DNA of 38,952 nucleotides, from positions 12,037 through 50,988 of the forward strand of contig PAJL01000076.1 in the NCBI GenBank assembly GCA_002706045.1. Direction: 5' to 3'. Shown here in pieces: positions 18,201-26,354 of this stretch. A program made the translations under genes and the position numbers. The stretch comes from Flavobacteriaceae bacterium. Its GTDB lineage: Bacteria > Bacteroidota > Bacteroidia > Flavobacteriales > Flavobacteriaceae. Position 1 is the first letter of the stretch. The number at the start of each line of letters is the position of its first letter. The notes below the pieces were generated by a model. The model saw only the letters and a program-made list of their open reading frames with translations. It was not told where the DNA came from and did no database searches.

Positions 18201-18636
18201 AGAAGTTACCTGTAAAGGTGGTTTTAGTATAGACAGTGATTTAGATGGTATTAAACACACAGATTTAATTGAGATAAATATAGGTAATGGAAATACTCCG
18301 AAAATTCAATCTAAGTCTCGTTCCCAAGAAGAAGTTATTACATATAAAGATCTAGATAAAAAATATTTAGAAGGTGTTATTGAAAATGTTAATAATTTCT
18401 ATGATTTGTTTAATGATCTTATCCATGAATTAGATTTTAGAGGAGAATTTGGATTATCTAATAAATCCATAGAATTATTTAATCAAATAAAATCAAACGA
18501 TCAGTTAGATTACTTGATGCAAGGTGTAAAAGGATTGTCTGATGATTCTATACCAGAAGAACCTGTAGCTCAAAGTTTATTCTTTTTTCCTTTAACAGGT
18601 TTACTATATGATTTGGCTTCTTCAATTAATCAATAA
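15268..18636 (+). CDS. Large protein with C-terminal actin/Hsp70 (ASKHA) ATPase fold
   Basis: 1122 residues, no signal or TM segment. The first approximately 550 residues have no recognised family. An actin/Hsp70-like ATPase then follows, with phosphate-1 motif IDFGTTNT (about 564-571), phosphate-2 motif DIGGGTTD (786-793) and adenosine motif VVFSGTGSK (about 928-936), in the right order and spacing for the superfamily, with a large insertion between phosphate-1 and phosphate-2. It resembles SrfB-type or other large 'virulence factor' ASKHA proteins in layout, though I cannot assign it. ATP binding is expected; chaperone-like or filament-forming behaviour is open. Central gene of the operon, directly beside a tubulin-like gene. 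Confidence 0.82.
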   Translation: MAKKVFRIHYEGAHNTDWFTSDKINATLIDNIVTDGGDGKKLPTSIPSPFARIDLVRTAFSAIGANGNLDGITRNGKAVASDNHKLVSDALDIGQLFFNYDKHQDDLSLIVWNKEKGVNTLLNSNQHQKHLGETLKLFFQQDSNQYNFNEFNHIYILLYKHKIIGGTSPRTLFFAAPDAIGTDIRFGQDTMLDDMLLPLYRRDPNYIKYLVALSKRPNFNIYFPEFNSYIRKTVDKLYSYNPSLHGELMNQDATSYLDSLKPILFNNNLGQPVEVIQSLLLKQFKKDPSLIEKASDFTIKSSKNIDELTPLVLPVETLNLPYIYTEDKWDSNTKVPYQDSKPINERLLPDQGDKYPYLTMNDFLESTIIKLPYSVDASKFLTLGNGQFLIPLKPLFFKYFSVNDLINKSLLKIKELAGSSVQVELNIPIKQGFISYTKIYNTRSNVTDAVQLDKGVILEKSLAMCIYPFNKSNEVKLNYTIGLADIFPNNSTKLSVNLYNDTSQNPLKPKKNKERSDQPYITSQTILDQNFDAIGLNVGESQNYIIPLWNNYTITGGDAYKFAIDFGTTNTHIEYAIEGQGSAKAFDILDTEEQIAFLLPASASRRTDAVRVIDDGESHLMQEIIPKRIGKDEMVKMPFRSALLQNTNVNYDLATFVFANANIGFEYEKKPIRPYLKTFTNLKWSHESNNDKQVKHYIEEILMLCKNKVLKNNGDLAKTKIIWFYPVSMTTNHLNRFRRIWSESFNAIFNINEENLSSFPESIAPFYHYKNEEGIRTAARPSISIDIGGGTTDVMVYFDEKPQFITSFKFAGNAIFGNGFNGNIKSNGFVQKYKDVFENVLNQNKLVEEANILKRIYGDYMSSTDLMNYLFSLKENKNVVEKHLDLDLNKHLANDDDFKIIFLLFYSSIIYHIAEMMKLKGVDQPRNVVFSGTGSKTLKILDVTSQLSSLTKVFEAIFNKVYGNDLINLDVKSKDNPKEVTCKGGFSIDSDLDGIKHTDLIEINIGNGNTPKIQSKSRSQEEVITYKDLDKKYLEGVIENVNNFYDLFNDLIHELDFRGEFGLSNKSIELFNQIKSNDQLDYLMQGVKGLSDDSIPEEPVAQSLFFFPLTGLLYDLASSINQ

Positions 18637-18646
18637 TGATAGTGTT

Positions 18647-19381
18647 ATGAATCTAATATTTTTAATACAGCCAGATATTGTGAGTCAAGTTAATGAGGAT
18701 GTCGTAGGTACAACTGATGTTTTTTTTGACCTTAAAACGGTAATACTGATAGTAGCAATTTTAGTTCTTGTAATTATTAATCTGACCTTACTTCGAATGC
18801 TCAAAAAGTCTAATTCTAAAGTAAGAAAATTAAATAATAAGCCAGATTATTCTCATTTTAAAAATATAGAACAAAATACGTATAAAACTAAAATAGAAAA
18901 CCTTAAAAAAGCTAATGAGGAATTAAAAAAACAATTTTTTAATAAGAGTAAAGAATTAAGAGTTAACAACCAATCAGAACAAGATAATGTTTTAAATGAT
19001 GTTAATCAAGAGCCCTTGAAGGATGAAGATCCTGTGGTATATGATAGTTTTAAGATAGAAAAACCAGAAGTTCTGTTTTTACCATCCCCTTTTGAAGATA
19101 GAAAATTTTCAACCGAAGATGTGAGTAAAGAAAGAACACCGTTTTCTTTATATAAGATAAAACTAAACTCATCTAAAGTCTTTGGTGATTTAACCTTTCT
19201 AGAGGATGCAGATTTGTCAAGAGCTTTAAACTCTCCAGACCATTATCTTGAAAAAGCATGCGTTTATGTAAATGCTTTTAATATAGAAGCCAAAGGTATA
19301 GAAGTCGTTGAGGCAGGTGAAGTAAAGCTAGAGAATAATGATTGGTCCATTATACAAAAAGTAAAAATCAAATTTATTTAG
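18647..19381 (+). CDS. Single-TM protein with coiled coil and unknown C-terminal domain
   Basis: 244 residues from ATG 18647. A longer start at 18608 would overlap the previous gene by 29 bases, so the start 10 bases after its stop is preferred. TM helix at about 29-50, then a basic segment, a charged coiled-coil stretch (about 75-115) and an approximately 100-residue C-terminal domain (from LFLPSPFEDR to the end) rich in beta-type strands. No family recognised. It may link the actin-like protein to the membrane motor whose gene follows 2 bases downstream; that is inference from position. Confidence 0.7.
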   Translation: MNLIFLIQPDIVSQVNEDVVGTTDVFFDLKTVILIVAILVLVIINLTLLRMLKKSNSKVRKLNNKPDYSHFKNIEQNTYKTKIENLKKANEELKKQFFNKSKELRVNNQSEQDNVLNDVNQEPLKDEDPVVYDSFKIEKPEVLFLPSPFEDRKFSTEDVSKERTPFSLYKIKLNSSKVFGDLTFLEDADLSRALNSPDHYLEKACVYVNAFNIEAKGIEVVEAGEVKLENNDWSIIQKVKIKFI

Positions 19382-19383
19382 AG

Positions 19384-21009
19384 ATGGAGGGAATTGAGAG
19401 AGTTGAGATTGCCGTAATTTTAGTTTTAATAGGGTTTCAATTATATTTTGCATTTAAGCTATGGCAAAAAATAGTTTTGTATAAAAATGTTTTTAAGAAT
19501 CCGCCACTTCTCGGTCTTAAAGATGTGTCATTAAGTCTTTATAATGAGGGTGATGTAGATGAAATACTTTTAGATGAAAATTTTAATGAAGATGTAGAAT
19601 TTGACAACCCTACAATTAGAATAGCTTACCTAGTAAATAACTCGAAAAATGTTGTTATAAGTGAGATCTGCAATTCTATTAATACATATCTTATTAAAAA
19701 TAAAAGTGCAGCTATAGATTTTCATATTTTGAAGGATATAACGGACAGAAATGTAGAGATTAAAGAAGGTGAAATAGATAATAATATTCCAGCTCCGTTA
19801 TATATAGGTTTAGCAGCAACTATGCTGGGTATTATATTTGGATTATTTGCAATTAATTTTAATACCTCAACAAGCGAAAGTGCGACATTAGCTTTGGAAG
19901 CTATAAAACCACTAATTGATGGTGTGAAAATTGCTATGACAGCTTCTGTTACAGGACTAATTATTACGACTGTATTTTCGATTTTGATATTTAAAAGTGC
20001 AAAATCAAAAGTAGAAAATGGTAAAAATGAATTTTTATCTTTTTTACAATCGGAGCTTTTGCCAAAAATGAATAAATCCAAACTTCCAGAAGTTCAAACC
20101 CTATCAAATAAACTAGATAAGTTTGCAAGAAGCACAAGTGGTGTAGTAGCTCAATTAGATAGTGTGGTCAAAAATTCATCCCAGGCCATAAATAGAGAAC
20201 AAGATCTTATTGAACAAATCAAAGAGCTAGACGTTAAAAAAGTTGCGTCAGTAAACTTAGATGTGTTTAATCAACTACAAGGGATGATGGGATCATTTCA
20301 AGAATTTGCGAAATATTATGAGCATTTAGATAAGTCTTTGTTGAATACAAGCAACCTGTTAAGTAACTTACAAGTGTTCGTTGCAAATACACATAATATT
20401 AATGTAATATTAGAGGATATAAAAAGTACTGTTGCAAAAAGTAATCAATCAACCGAGTTTTTTAATACCCATATAAAGTCTTTTGTTAATTATGAAGATG
20501 CCGTTAAAGAAGCTGTGGCAAATACAGATTCTAAAATGTCTAGAGCAATTGAAGAATTAACAAGTTCTGCTCATAAACAATTCGAAGCGTATAATAGTGT
20601 TATTTCAGAATATGACTCAAAACTTTCTACTGCTTTTAACAAGTCTATAGAATCGTTTACAGAAGTAATGACAAAACAAGTTGCTAAAACAGAGGAGGCT
20701 TTTAACACTGCCAGACCTAAATTTGAATTGTTAAGTAAATTAAATAAGCTAGATGTAATTGAAGAACGATTACAAAATTTAGAAAATGAGTTAACACAGG
20801 TCATTTCTAACGGAAATAATTCAATTGTTAAAGCTATTGAGGCTATTAGTATTAAATCAATTAAAGTAGAATCAGAAACTAAAATTCCTGAGCTTAACTT
20901 TCCTAAGCCTAGCGTTTTTCAAAATATTGTATCCACACTTAGTGTATTAACCTATACTGTTATTATATCAGGTGCTTGTTACTATGTTTATATAAATTAC
21001 TTTAAATGA
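19384..21009 (+). CDS. MotA/ExbB/ZorA-like stator subunit with long tail
   Basis: 541 residues from ATG 19384; an upstream ATG at 19342 would overlap the previous gene. TM1 about 8-26. The core pair TM2 (about 138-161, APLYIGLAATMLGIIFGLF) and TM3 (about 180-203, VKIAMTASVTGLIITTVFS) shows the Gly/Ala/Thr-rich pattern of the MotA/TolQ/ExbB channel family. A cytoplasmic tail of about 300 residues is mostly coiled coil, as in Zorya ZorA. Unlike a simple ZorA it ends with another hydrophobic helix (about 515-536). Established for the family: pentameric ion channel subunit driving rotation of a B-subunit dimer. The stop overlaps the next gene's ATG (ATGA), the usual A-B coupling. Confidence 0.82.
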   Translation: MEGIERVEIAVILVLIGFQLYFAFKLWQKIVLYKNVFKNPPLLGLKDVSLSLYNEGDVDEILLDENFNEDVEFDNPTIRIAYLVNNSKNVVISEICNSINTYLIKNKSAAIDFHILKDITDRNVEIKEGEIDNNIPAPLYIGLAATMLGIIFGLFAINFNTSTSESATLALEAIKPLIDGVKIAMTASVTGLIITTVFSILIFKSAKSKVENGKNEFLSFLQSELLPKMNKSKLPEVQTLSNKLDKFARSTSGVVAQLDSVVKNSSQAINREQDLIEQIKELDVKKVASVNLDVFNQLQGMMGSFQEFAKYYEHLDKSLLNTSNLLSNLQVFVANTHNINVILEDIKSTVAKSNQSTEFFNTHIKSFVNYEDAVKEAVANTDSKMSRAIEELTSSAHKQFEAYNSVISEYDSKLSTAFNKSIESFTEVMTKQVAKTEEAFNTARPKFELLSKLNKLDVIEERLQNLENELTQVISNGNNSIVKAIEAISIKSIKVESETKIPELNFPKPSVFQNIVSTLSVLTYTVIISGACYYVYINYFK

Positions 21010-21644
21010 AAAAAACAGGTTTTTTTTGGGTAAGCTTCGCTGACTTAATGACAAGTTTATTTTTTCTAATGCTTGTTTTGTATGTAATAACTTTTGTGAT
21101 TTTAAAGGTTGAGCAAGGTAAAATTGAAGCTCAGAACGAACAGCTTAAAAAAATACTTCAAATAGAAGATCAATTTGCGCCGCTACAAAATGATAAGGAT
21201 TTTTTTTATCTAGATGATTGTGAGAAGTATGTAGCCAAAGAGTTAATTGGTATTGAAATATTTGAGCCAGATAAAACCGAAATATTAGATGTGCATAGAG
21301 AAACTGTTATTCAAGTAGGGCATAAAATAAATAAGTTTTTAGAAAGTCTCAGAGCGCAAAACGCCAAATTTAGCTATTTACTAGTAATAGAAGGAAATAT
21401 GGCTAATTCATGGGATAGAAGGTTTAGTTTAGACTCTAATTATGGATATTCAAAAAGTTATGAGCGTGCCTTATCAGTTTATAATTTATGGAACAAAGAA
21501 GGTATAAATTTTAGAGGAGGAAATGTTGAAGTATTAATTTGTGGTAGCGGATTTAACGGGCTTTGTAGAGATTCAATTGAGAAAAACAACAAAAGGTTCT
21601 CTATTCAAATTATACCAAAAATAGAAAAGATAGATTACAAATGA
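21006..21644 (+). CDS. MotB/ZorB-like stator subunit with OmpA-like domain
   Basis: 212 residues. One N-terminal TM helix preceded by FFWVSFADLMTSLFF, the MotB/ZorB hallmark in which Asp13 is the proton-binding residue. A short linker coiled coil follows, then a periplasmic OmpA/MotB-type domain: FEPDKTEIL, VGHKINKFL, LLVIEG, SYERALSVYNLW and a NNKRFSIQIIP end, corresponding to the peptidoglycan-binding fold's RA and NRR elements. Overlaps the A subunit by 4 bases and the next gene by 4 bases. With its partner it should form an ion-powered rotary unit anchored to cell wall. Confidence 0.85.
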   Translation: MKKTGFFWVSFADLMTSLFFLMLVLYVITFVILKVEQGKIEAQNEQLKKILQIEDQFAPLQNDKDFFYLDDCEKYVAKELIGIEIFEPDKTEILDVHRETVIQVGHKINKFLESLRAQNAKFSYLLVIEGNMANSWDRRFSLDSNYGYSKSYERALSVYNLWNKEGINFRGGNVEVLICGSGFNGLCRDSIEKNNKRFSIQIIPKIEKIDYK

Positions 21645-22378
21645 GAAACCAGCGTATTATAACATTACTTTTTATGTTCGTTTTGTTTTTTGAATCTTGT
21701 GTAGGCTGTTCAAATTCTGGGAGATCTCAAGTTATAGCTAAAGCTAGAGAAGAAGCAGAAAAAATAGAGACTAAACCGATACCAAATACAATAAAAAAGT
21801 CTGTAAAACCTAAGGTTATAAAGATAGAAGATATTGTTACACCATCAGAAAAACAATCAATTATTAAAGATTTGGTTAGAGATAAAATTCCTAAAGCAAA
21901 AGGTAATTTAATACAGGTGGAAGGTCTTGTTTTAAAAGAGGTGATGGAATTGAATATAAAGTTAAATACTTCTTCATCCCAAGTACAACAGATTCTTGCT
22001 ATGCAAAATCATGTTAGAGTCAATTGGCATTACATTTTTGATCCACAAACAGGGAAGGACACTTGGCGATCTGCAGAAGCAACATTAGCCTTAAAGTATA
22101 AAGGACAGTATTCTGGTGATTGTGATGATTTCGCGATTTTATTAGCTTCAATGGCAAGACAAATAGGATTAAAATCACGTATGATAGGAGGCTTTGATAA
22201 AGGAGATGGACATGCTTTTGCAGAGTTTTTATTACCACAAAGTTATACTATGGATAAGAGTTTAACCTATTACGATTTTAGAAAAGATGATGAAGGTATA
22301 TGGGTGAGTTTAGATTGGTTTAAAGGAAATAAACACAATAGGTTTACAAAGGATATTAGAGTATATGAAAATATTTAA
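21641..22378 (+). CDS. Transglutaminase-like lipoprotein
   Basis: 245 residues. Lipoprotein signal with Cys20 or Cys23 (FESCVGC) as acylation site, then a basic/Pro-rich linker. The transglutaminase-like fold is shown by SGDCDDFAILLASMAR (catalytic Cys161), GHAFAEF (His191) and YYDFRKDD (candidate Asp212), in the order of the Cys-His-Asp triad. Members are mostly proteases/peptidases or amide-forming enzymes; peptidoglycan crosslink or protein processing would suit a protein anchored in the periplasm. ATGA-type overlap with the MotB-like gene and a 14-base overlap with the nuclease-like gene show tight coupling to the motor. Confidence 0.82.
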   Translation: MRNQRIITLLFMFVLFFESCVGCSNSGRSQVIAKAREEAEKIETKPIPNTIKKSVKPKVIKIEDIVTPSEKQSIIKDLVRDKIPKAKGNLIQVEGLVLKEVMELNIKLNTSSSQVQQILAMQNHVRVNWHYIFDPQTGKDTWRSAEATLALKYKGQYSGDCDDFAILLASMARQIGLKSRMIGGFDKGDGHAFAEFLLPQSYTMDKSLTYYDFRKDDEGIWVSLDWFKGNKHNRFTKDIRVYENI

Positions 22379-23309
22379 AAATCTGTTTGCGTTTTGGTTG
22401 GTACTTTCAATGACAGGATTTGTTATATCCTGTAATCCCAATTCAAAGGGTAACACTACACGCTCTGCCACTGTGAAATTGGTAGATAATTCGGCCGCCA
22501 ATGATTCTAGCTCTGAACTCGTAGCTAATAGCGATTCAATCTATAATTCGAGAAACCAATTTAAAATAGTGAGTTGGAATATTAGAGATTTAGGACGGTC
22601 AAAGATACTAAAAGATATAGAACAAATAGCGCATGTAATTAAAGAAGCAGACTTGGTATTGATACAGGAGGTTGTAGCTAAAGACCCAGCAGGTGCACAG
22701 GCAATAGCTAAAATAGCCGACAATTTAAACAGGTTAGGAAGTAAGTGGGATTATGCTACAAGTAACCCAACTGAAAGTCCTTCAGCCAATATGAGTGAGC
22801 GTTATGCTTTTCTTTGGAAAACCTCCAAGGTGAGGTTGTTAAACGAGCCCAATTTAGCATCAAATTATAAAGATGTTATTTATAGAGAGCCATTTCTTGC
22901 TAATTTTAAATTTAAAAATAAATCTAATCCTATTAGCGTTGTAAATTTCCATTCGCGTAAACATAACGATAACCCAGAACATGAAATTAAATATTTTGTA
23001 GATATTCAATCTAAACTAAAATATAAGACAGTTATAATTGCGGGTGATTTCAATTTAGATGAATCTCACAAAGTTTGGCAACCTCTTTATGACTTAGGCT
23101 TTAAAAATGCATTATTTAAGACTAGAACCACACTCAAAAAAAAATGCAGTTTTGGGGACTATAAAAATCATGCTATAGATAATATTTACTATAATAATGG
23201 TATTGATAAGATAGAAGCAAAAGTTATAGATTTAGTTAAAACCTGTGACAATTTAGAAGAGATTAGGCGGTTATCTGATCATTTACCTGTTCAATTGATA
23301 TTTTATTAA
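22365..23309 (+). CDS. Endonuclease/exonuclease/phosphatase (EEP) family lipoprotein
   Basis: 314 residues. Lipoprotein signal with lipobox VISC (about residue 23). The DNase I-like EEP domain is complete: Asn72 in SWNIRDLG, Glu102 in LIQEV, the RYAFLWK strand, His in NFHSRKH, Asp228/Asn230 in AGDFNLD, DNIYYN, and the terminal Asp305-His306 in SDHLPV. The superfamily includes nucleases, sphingomyelinases and inositol phosphatases, so DNA is only one possible substrate; length and motifs fit DNase-type members. The lipid anchor places it outside the cytoplasm. Last gene of the operon, overlapping the transglutaminase-like gene by 14 bases. Confidence 0.85.
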   Translation: MKIFKNLFAFWLVLSMTGFVISCNPNSKGNTTRSATVKLVDNSAANDSSSELVANSDSIYNSRNQFKIVSWNIRDLGRSKILKDIEQIAHVIKEADLVLIQEVVAKDPAGAQAIAKIADNLNRLGSKWDYATSNPTESPSANMSERYAFLWKTSKVRLLNEPNLASNYKDVIYREPFLANFKFKNKSNPISVVNFHSRKHNDNPEHEIKYFVDIQSKLKYKTVIIAGDFNLDESHKVWQPLYDLGFKNALFKTRTTLKKKCSFGDYKNHAIDNIYYNNGIDKIEAKVIDLVKTCDNLEEIRRLSDHLPVQLIFY

Positions 23310-23750
23310 CAGTTAACTAGCTTGTGAGATTTAAAAAATAAATATCTCTTCTGTTTTTATATTCTTAAAAGTATGGTTTTACGGTTTCCAATAACAAAAA
23401 TTTATAGAATCGCTTTATTTTTAAATCCAAGAATTACTATTGAGCTTTAGAGGTAGATTACTCATTTTTCCTATCTTTAATGTCCCTTAAAAACTAATTC
23501 TTAAGTTGAAAAAATCATTGTAAACTTTTGTAATGATTTTGCTATTAATTAAAACTCAATCAATGAAATTGATATTTTCTACTTTTTTGCTTATTTCTTG
23601 GAAAAATTCAAGTCTAAAGTCTCTCTTTAAATGATTAGTAATGTAGTTGTTAAAATAACCATAATAAAATATAGATGTCATCTAAACAATGATAAAGCAG
23701 AGAAACTTGAATATACATAAAGTCCGAAAATTAAAAGACTAACAAACTAA
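23310..23750. other. Intergenic region between motor operon and type I R-M operon
   Basis: 441 AT-rich bases without a convincing coding frame. It holds a hairpin AAAATCATT/AATGATTTT (23511-23519, 23532-23540), possibly a weak terminator, a weaker stem GAGATTTA/TAAATATCTC (23326-23348), and a TTTTACGG half-site like the response-regulator palindromes near 23378. The hsdM promoter must lie in the last 200 bases but no consensus box is clear. Confidence 0.5.
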
Positions 23751-26354
23751 ATGACCAACAAAAAACTAACCCTTTCATGGCTAGAAGGTTTCCTTATGGA
23801 TGCCTGCGATATATTAAGAGGTAACATGGATGCCTCAGAGTTTAAAGAATACATTTTCGGGATGTTATTCTTAAAACGACTAAGCGATAAATACGAGCAA
23901 GATCGAGATAAACGCTATAAAGAACTTTTAGAGCGTGGCACTGCTGCTGATAAAATAGAAGCGGCTTTAAACAGACCAAATGCCTACCAATATTTTGTGC
24001 CACCACGTGCACGTTGGAACTACAAAACCATCAACGATGCTGGTGTAGAAATTAATACTGGTATTCTTCACCTTAAAAAAGACGTAGGCGACCATTTAAA
24101 CAAAGCATTAGAAGCATTAGAAGAAGCGAATCCAGATAAGTTAAGTGGAGTACTCACCAATGTAAACTTTAACCGTACCATTGGTAAAAACAAAAATGCC
24201 TTGAGCGATGAAAAACTTATTGAGTTTATTACGCATTTTGATAAGGTGGTGCTTACAGACGACCGTTTTGAATTTCCAGACTTGTTGGGAGCAGCTTACG
24301 AGTATTTAATTAAATACTTTGCCGATAGCGCTGGTAAAAAAGGTGGCGAATTTTATACACCTAACGAAGTAGTAAAATTATTGGTCTCTATTTTAGAACC
24401 TGGTGAAGATGCCGAAATTTACGATCCTACTTGTGGTTCTGGTGGTATGCTTATTGAAAATAAAAACTACGTAGAAGCTCGTTATGGCGATGCGTCTCGA
24501 TTGAGTTTTTACGGACAAGAGTTAAGCGGTACTACCTGGTCTTTGTGTAAAATGAATATGTTGTTTCACGATATTTTTGATGCCACCATTTTACAAGGCG
24601 ATACCATTGCCAATCCGCAACATATAGAAAATGGAGAACTCAAACGTTTTGACATCGTTATTGCCAATCCACCATTTTCCGCCAATTACAGCGATATTAA
24701 AAACCATCGCGACCGTTTTCATTATTGGATGCCTAAAAAGAAAAAAGCTGACTTTATGTTTGTGCAGCACATGGTATCGGTATTAAAAGATAACGGACGT
24801 ATGGCAGTAGTGATGCCTCACGGTGTGCTGTTCCGCGGAAGCGAAGAAAAAAGTATGAGACAATGGTTGGTAGAGCGTGGTTATCTAGAAGCGGTGATTG
24901 GTTTACCATCGGGCTTGTTTTATGGTACAGGTATTCCTGCTTCGGTATTGGTGATCAATAAAAAAGATGCTGGTACACGTAACGAGGTCTTGTTTATCAA
25001 TGCTGATAGGGAATACAAAGAAGGAAAAAACCAAAACAAACTGCGACCAGAAGATATTGCCAAAATCACCTACATCTACAAAACCAAAGAAAATTTAGAA
25101 GGTTACGCCAAAAAGGTGTTTCAAACCGATTTAGAAAAAGAAGACTATAACTTCAACATTCGTAGGTACGTAGATAACAGTCCGCCAGCACAACCACAAG
25201 ATGTGCACGCGCACTTGCATGGTGGTATTCCTACAGCCGAAGTTGATGAACTACAAAACTATTGGGACAATTACCTGAACCTGCGTACTGCCATTTTTCA
25301 CAAAGCACCAAAAGCAGGATACGATGTATTTACGGACCAAATTACCGCTAAAGAAGACCTAAAAAACGTGGTGCTTAACCACGAGGATGTTTTACAAAAA
25401 CGCGAAGCCTATACCAACAGTATCAACAATTGGTGGAACCAAAACGTAGCAAAACTTGAAGCCTTACCAGACACCCAAAACGTTTATGAGGTACGACAAG
25501 ATTTTGCAGTAAGCATTGCTACGACCTTTAACCAATTGGGTATTTTAGACTTACACAAAAGTCGTGGTGCCTTTGCTGCTTATTGGGATGCTTTAGAAAC
25601 TGATATAAAAAGTATTGCCGCCAGTGGTTGGAATGCCGAATTAATACCTGCCGATGCCATTTTACAATCGCAGTTTCCTGAGGTGTTGGAAGAATTAGCC
25701 AAAAACGAAGCCCGTAGAGACGAGTTGGATGCATTATTTAATGAAGTAAACGAGTTGGACGAAGACGAGTACGAAGAAGACAACTACGAGGTATTCCCAA
25801 AAGACACCTTAAAAGAATTAAAAGCCGACTTAAAAGAAGCCAACGCCACCATTCGCCAATGTAAAAAGGACATCAAAGCCTTAAAGATTAGAATAAAAGC
25901 CAACGCGTCTGTCATTCAGAGTCCTGACGTTTACAGTCAGGACGAAGAATCTCTAAAAACCCAACTAGCAAAAAAAGAGCAAGAACAAACCCAAGCCGAA
26001 ACCAAAAAAAACAACATAGATCAAAAACTAGCACGCCATAACGAGTTGACCAAAGAGCTAAAGGACTGTAGAGCGACCATAAAAGAAATAAAAGAACAAA
26101 AAGAAGACCTAGTAGCCAAAGCACGGGAGAAGATTACAGCAGACGAAGCCAAGGTACTCATACTACAACGCTTTAAAGACACCCTACACACCACGGTTAT
26201 GGATTATGTGCACCGTTACGAACGTGCCATGTTAACCGAGCTAGAAAACCGTTTTAGTAAATACCAACACACCTTGGTAAACATTTTAAACGAGCGCGAG
26301 CAAGCCGCTAACCAATTGCAAACGTTTTTAACCGAATTGGGCTATGAAGGATAG
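23751..26354 (+). CDS. hsdM: Type I restriction-modification DNA methyltransferase subunit
   Basis: 867 residues. An N-terminal HsdM helical domain ([14 protein letters not shown]) precedes the N6-adenine methyltransferase core. KKGGEFYTP leads into it, the AdoMet loop is DPTCGSGG (225-232) and catalytic motif IV is NPPF (306-309). A long C-terminal extension follows; residues about 640-820 are acidic then coiled coil, making it much longer than the approximately 500-residue classical HsdM. It methylates adenine in the site chosen by HsdS and is a subunit of the restriction complex. Residues about 721-735 are encoded by a palindromic repeat (25911-25953). Overlaps hsdS by 11 bases. Confidence 0.95.
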   Translation: MTNKKLTLSWLEGFLMDACDILRGNMDASEFKEYIFGMLFLKRLSDKYEQDRDKRYKELLERGTAADKIEAALNRPNAYQYFVPPRARWNYKTINDAGVEINTGILHLKKDVGDHLNKALEALEEANPDKLSGVLTNVNFNRTIGKNKNALSDEKLIEFITHFDKVVLTDDRFEFPDLLGAAYEYLIKYFADSAGKKGGEFYTPNEVVKLLVSILEPGEDAEIYDPTCGSGGMLIENKNYVEARYGDASRLSFYGQELSGTTWSLCKMNMLFHDIFDATILQGDTIANPQHIENGELKRFDIVIANPPFSANYSDIKNHRDRFHYWMPKKKKADFMFVQHMVSVLKDNGRMAVVMPHGVLFRGSEEKSMRQWLVERGYLEAVIGLPSGLFYGTGIPASVLVINKKDAGTRNEVLFINADREYKEGKNQNKLRPEDIAKITYIYKTKENLEGYAKKVFQTDLEKEDYNFNIRRYVDNSPPAQPQDVHAHLHGGIPTAEVDELQNYWDNYLNLRTAIFHKAPKAGYDVFTDQITAKEDLKNVVLNHEDVLQKREAYTNSINNWWNQNVAKLEALPDTQNVYEVRQDFAVSIATTFNQLGILDLHKSRGAFAAYWDALETDIKSIAASGWNAELIPADAILQSQFPEVLEELAKNEARRDELDALFNEVNELDEDEYEEDNYEVFPKDTLKELKADLKEANATIRQCKKDIKALKIRIKANASVIQSPDVYSQDEESLKTQLAKKEQEQTQAETKKNNIDQKLARHNELTKELKDCRATIKEIKEQKEDLVAKAREKITADEAKVLILQRFKDTLHTTVMDYVHRYERAMLTELENRFSKYQHTLVNILNEREQAANQLQTFLTELGYEG
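25911..25953. repeat. Palindromic repeat embedded in frame in hsdM
   Basis: Begins GTCATTCAGAG, continues with the perfect stem GTCCTGAC/GTCAGGAC (25921-25928, 25936-25943; 7-base loop) and ends GACGAAGAATCTC. The GTCATTC...GAAGAATCTC frame with a variable palindromic centre is the form of dispersed intergenic repeats known in many Bacteroidota genomes. Here it is translated as part of a loop in the coiled-coil tail without breaking the frame. Confidence 0.6.

Noticed and set aside
18608-18646. Upstream start for the TM/coiled-coil gene
   Set aside because: It would overlap the actin-like gene by 29 bases, whereas ATG 18647 gives the short spacing seen elsewhere in the operon and still precedes the TM helix.
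19384-23309. Calling the locus a canonical Zorya defence system
   Set aside because: Only the motor pair is Zorya-like; no ZorC, ZorD (helicase/nuclease) or ZorE (HNH) gene is present, and seven other unrelated families share the operon.
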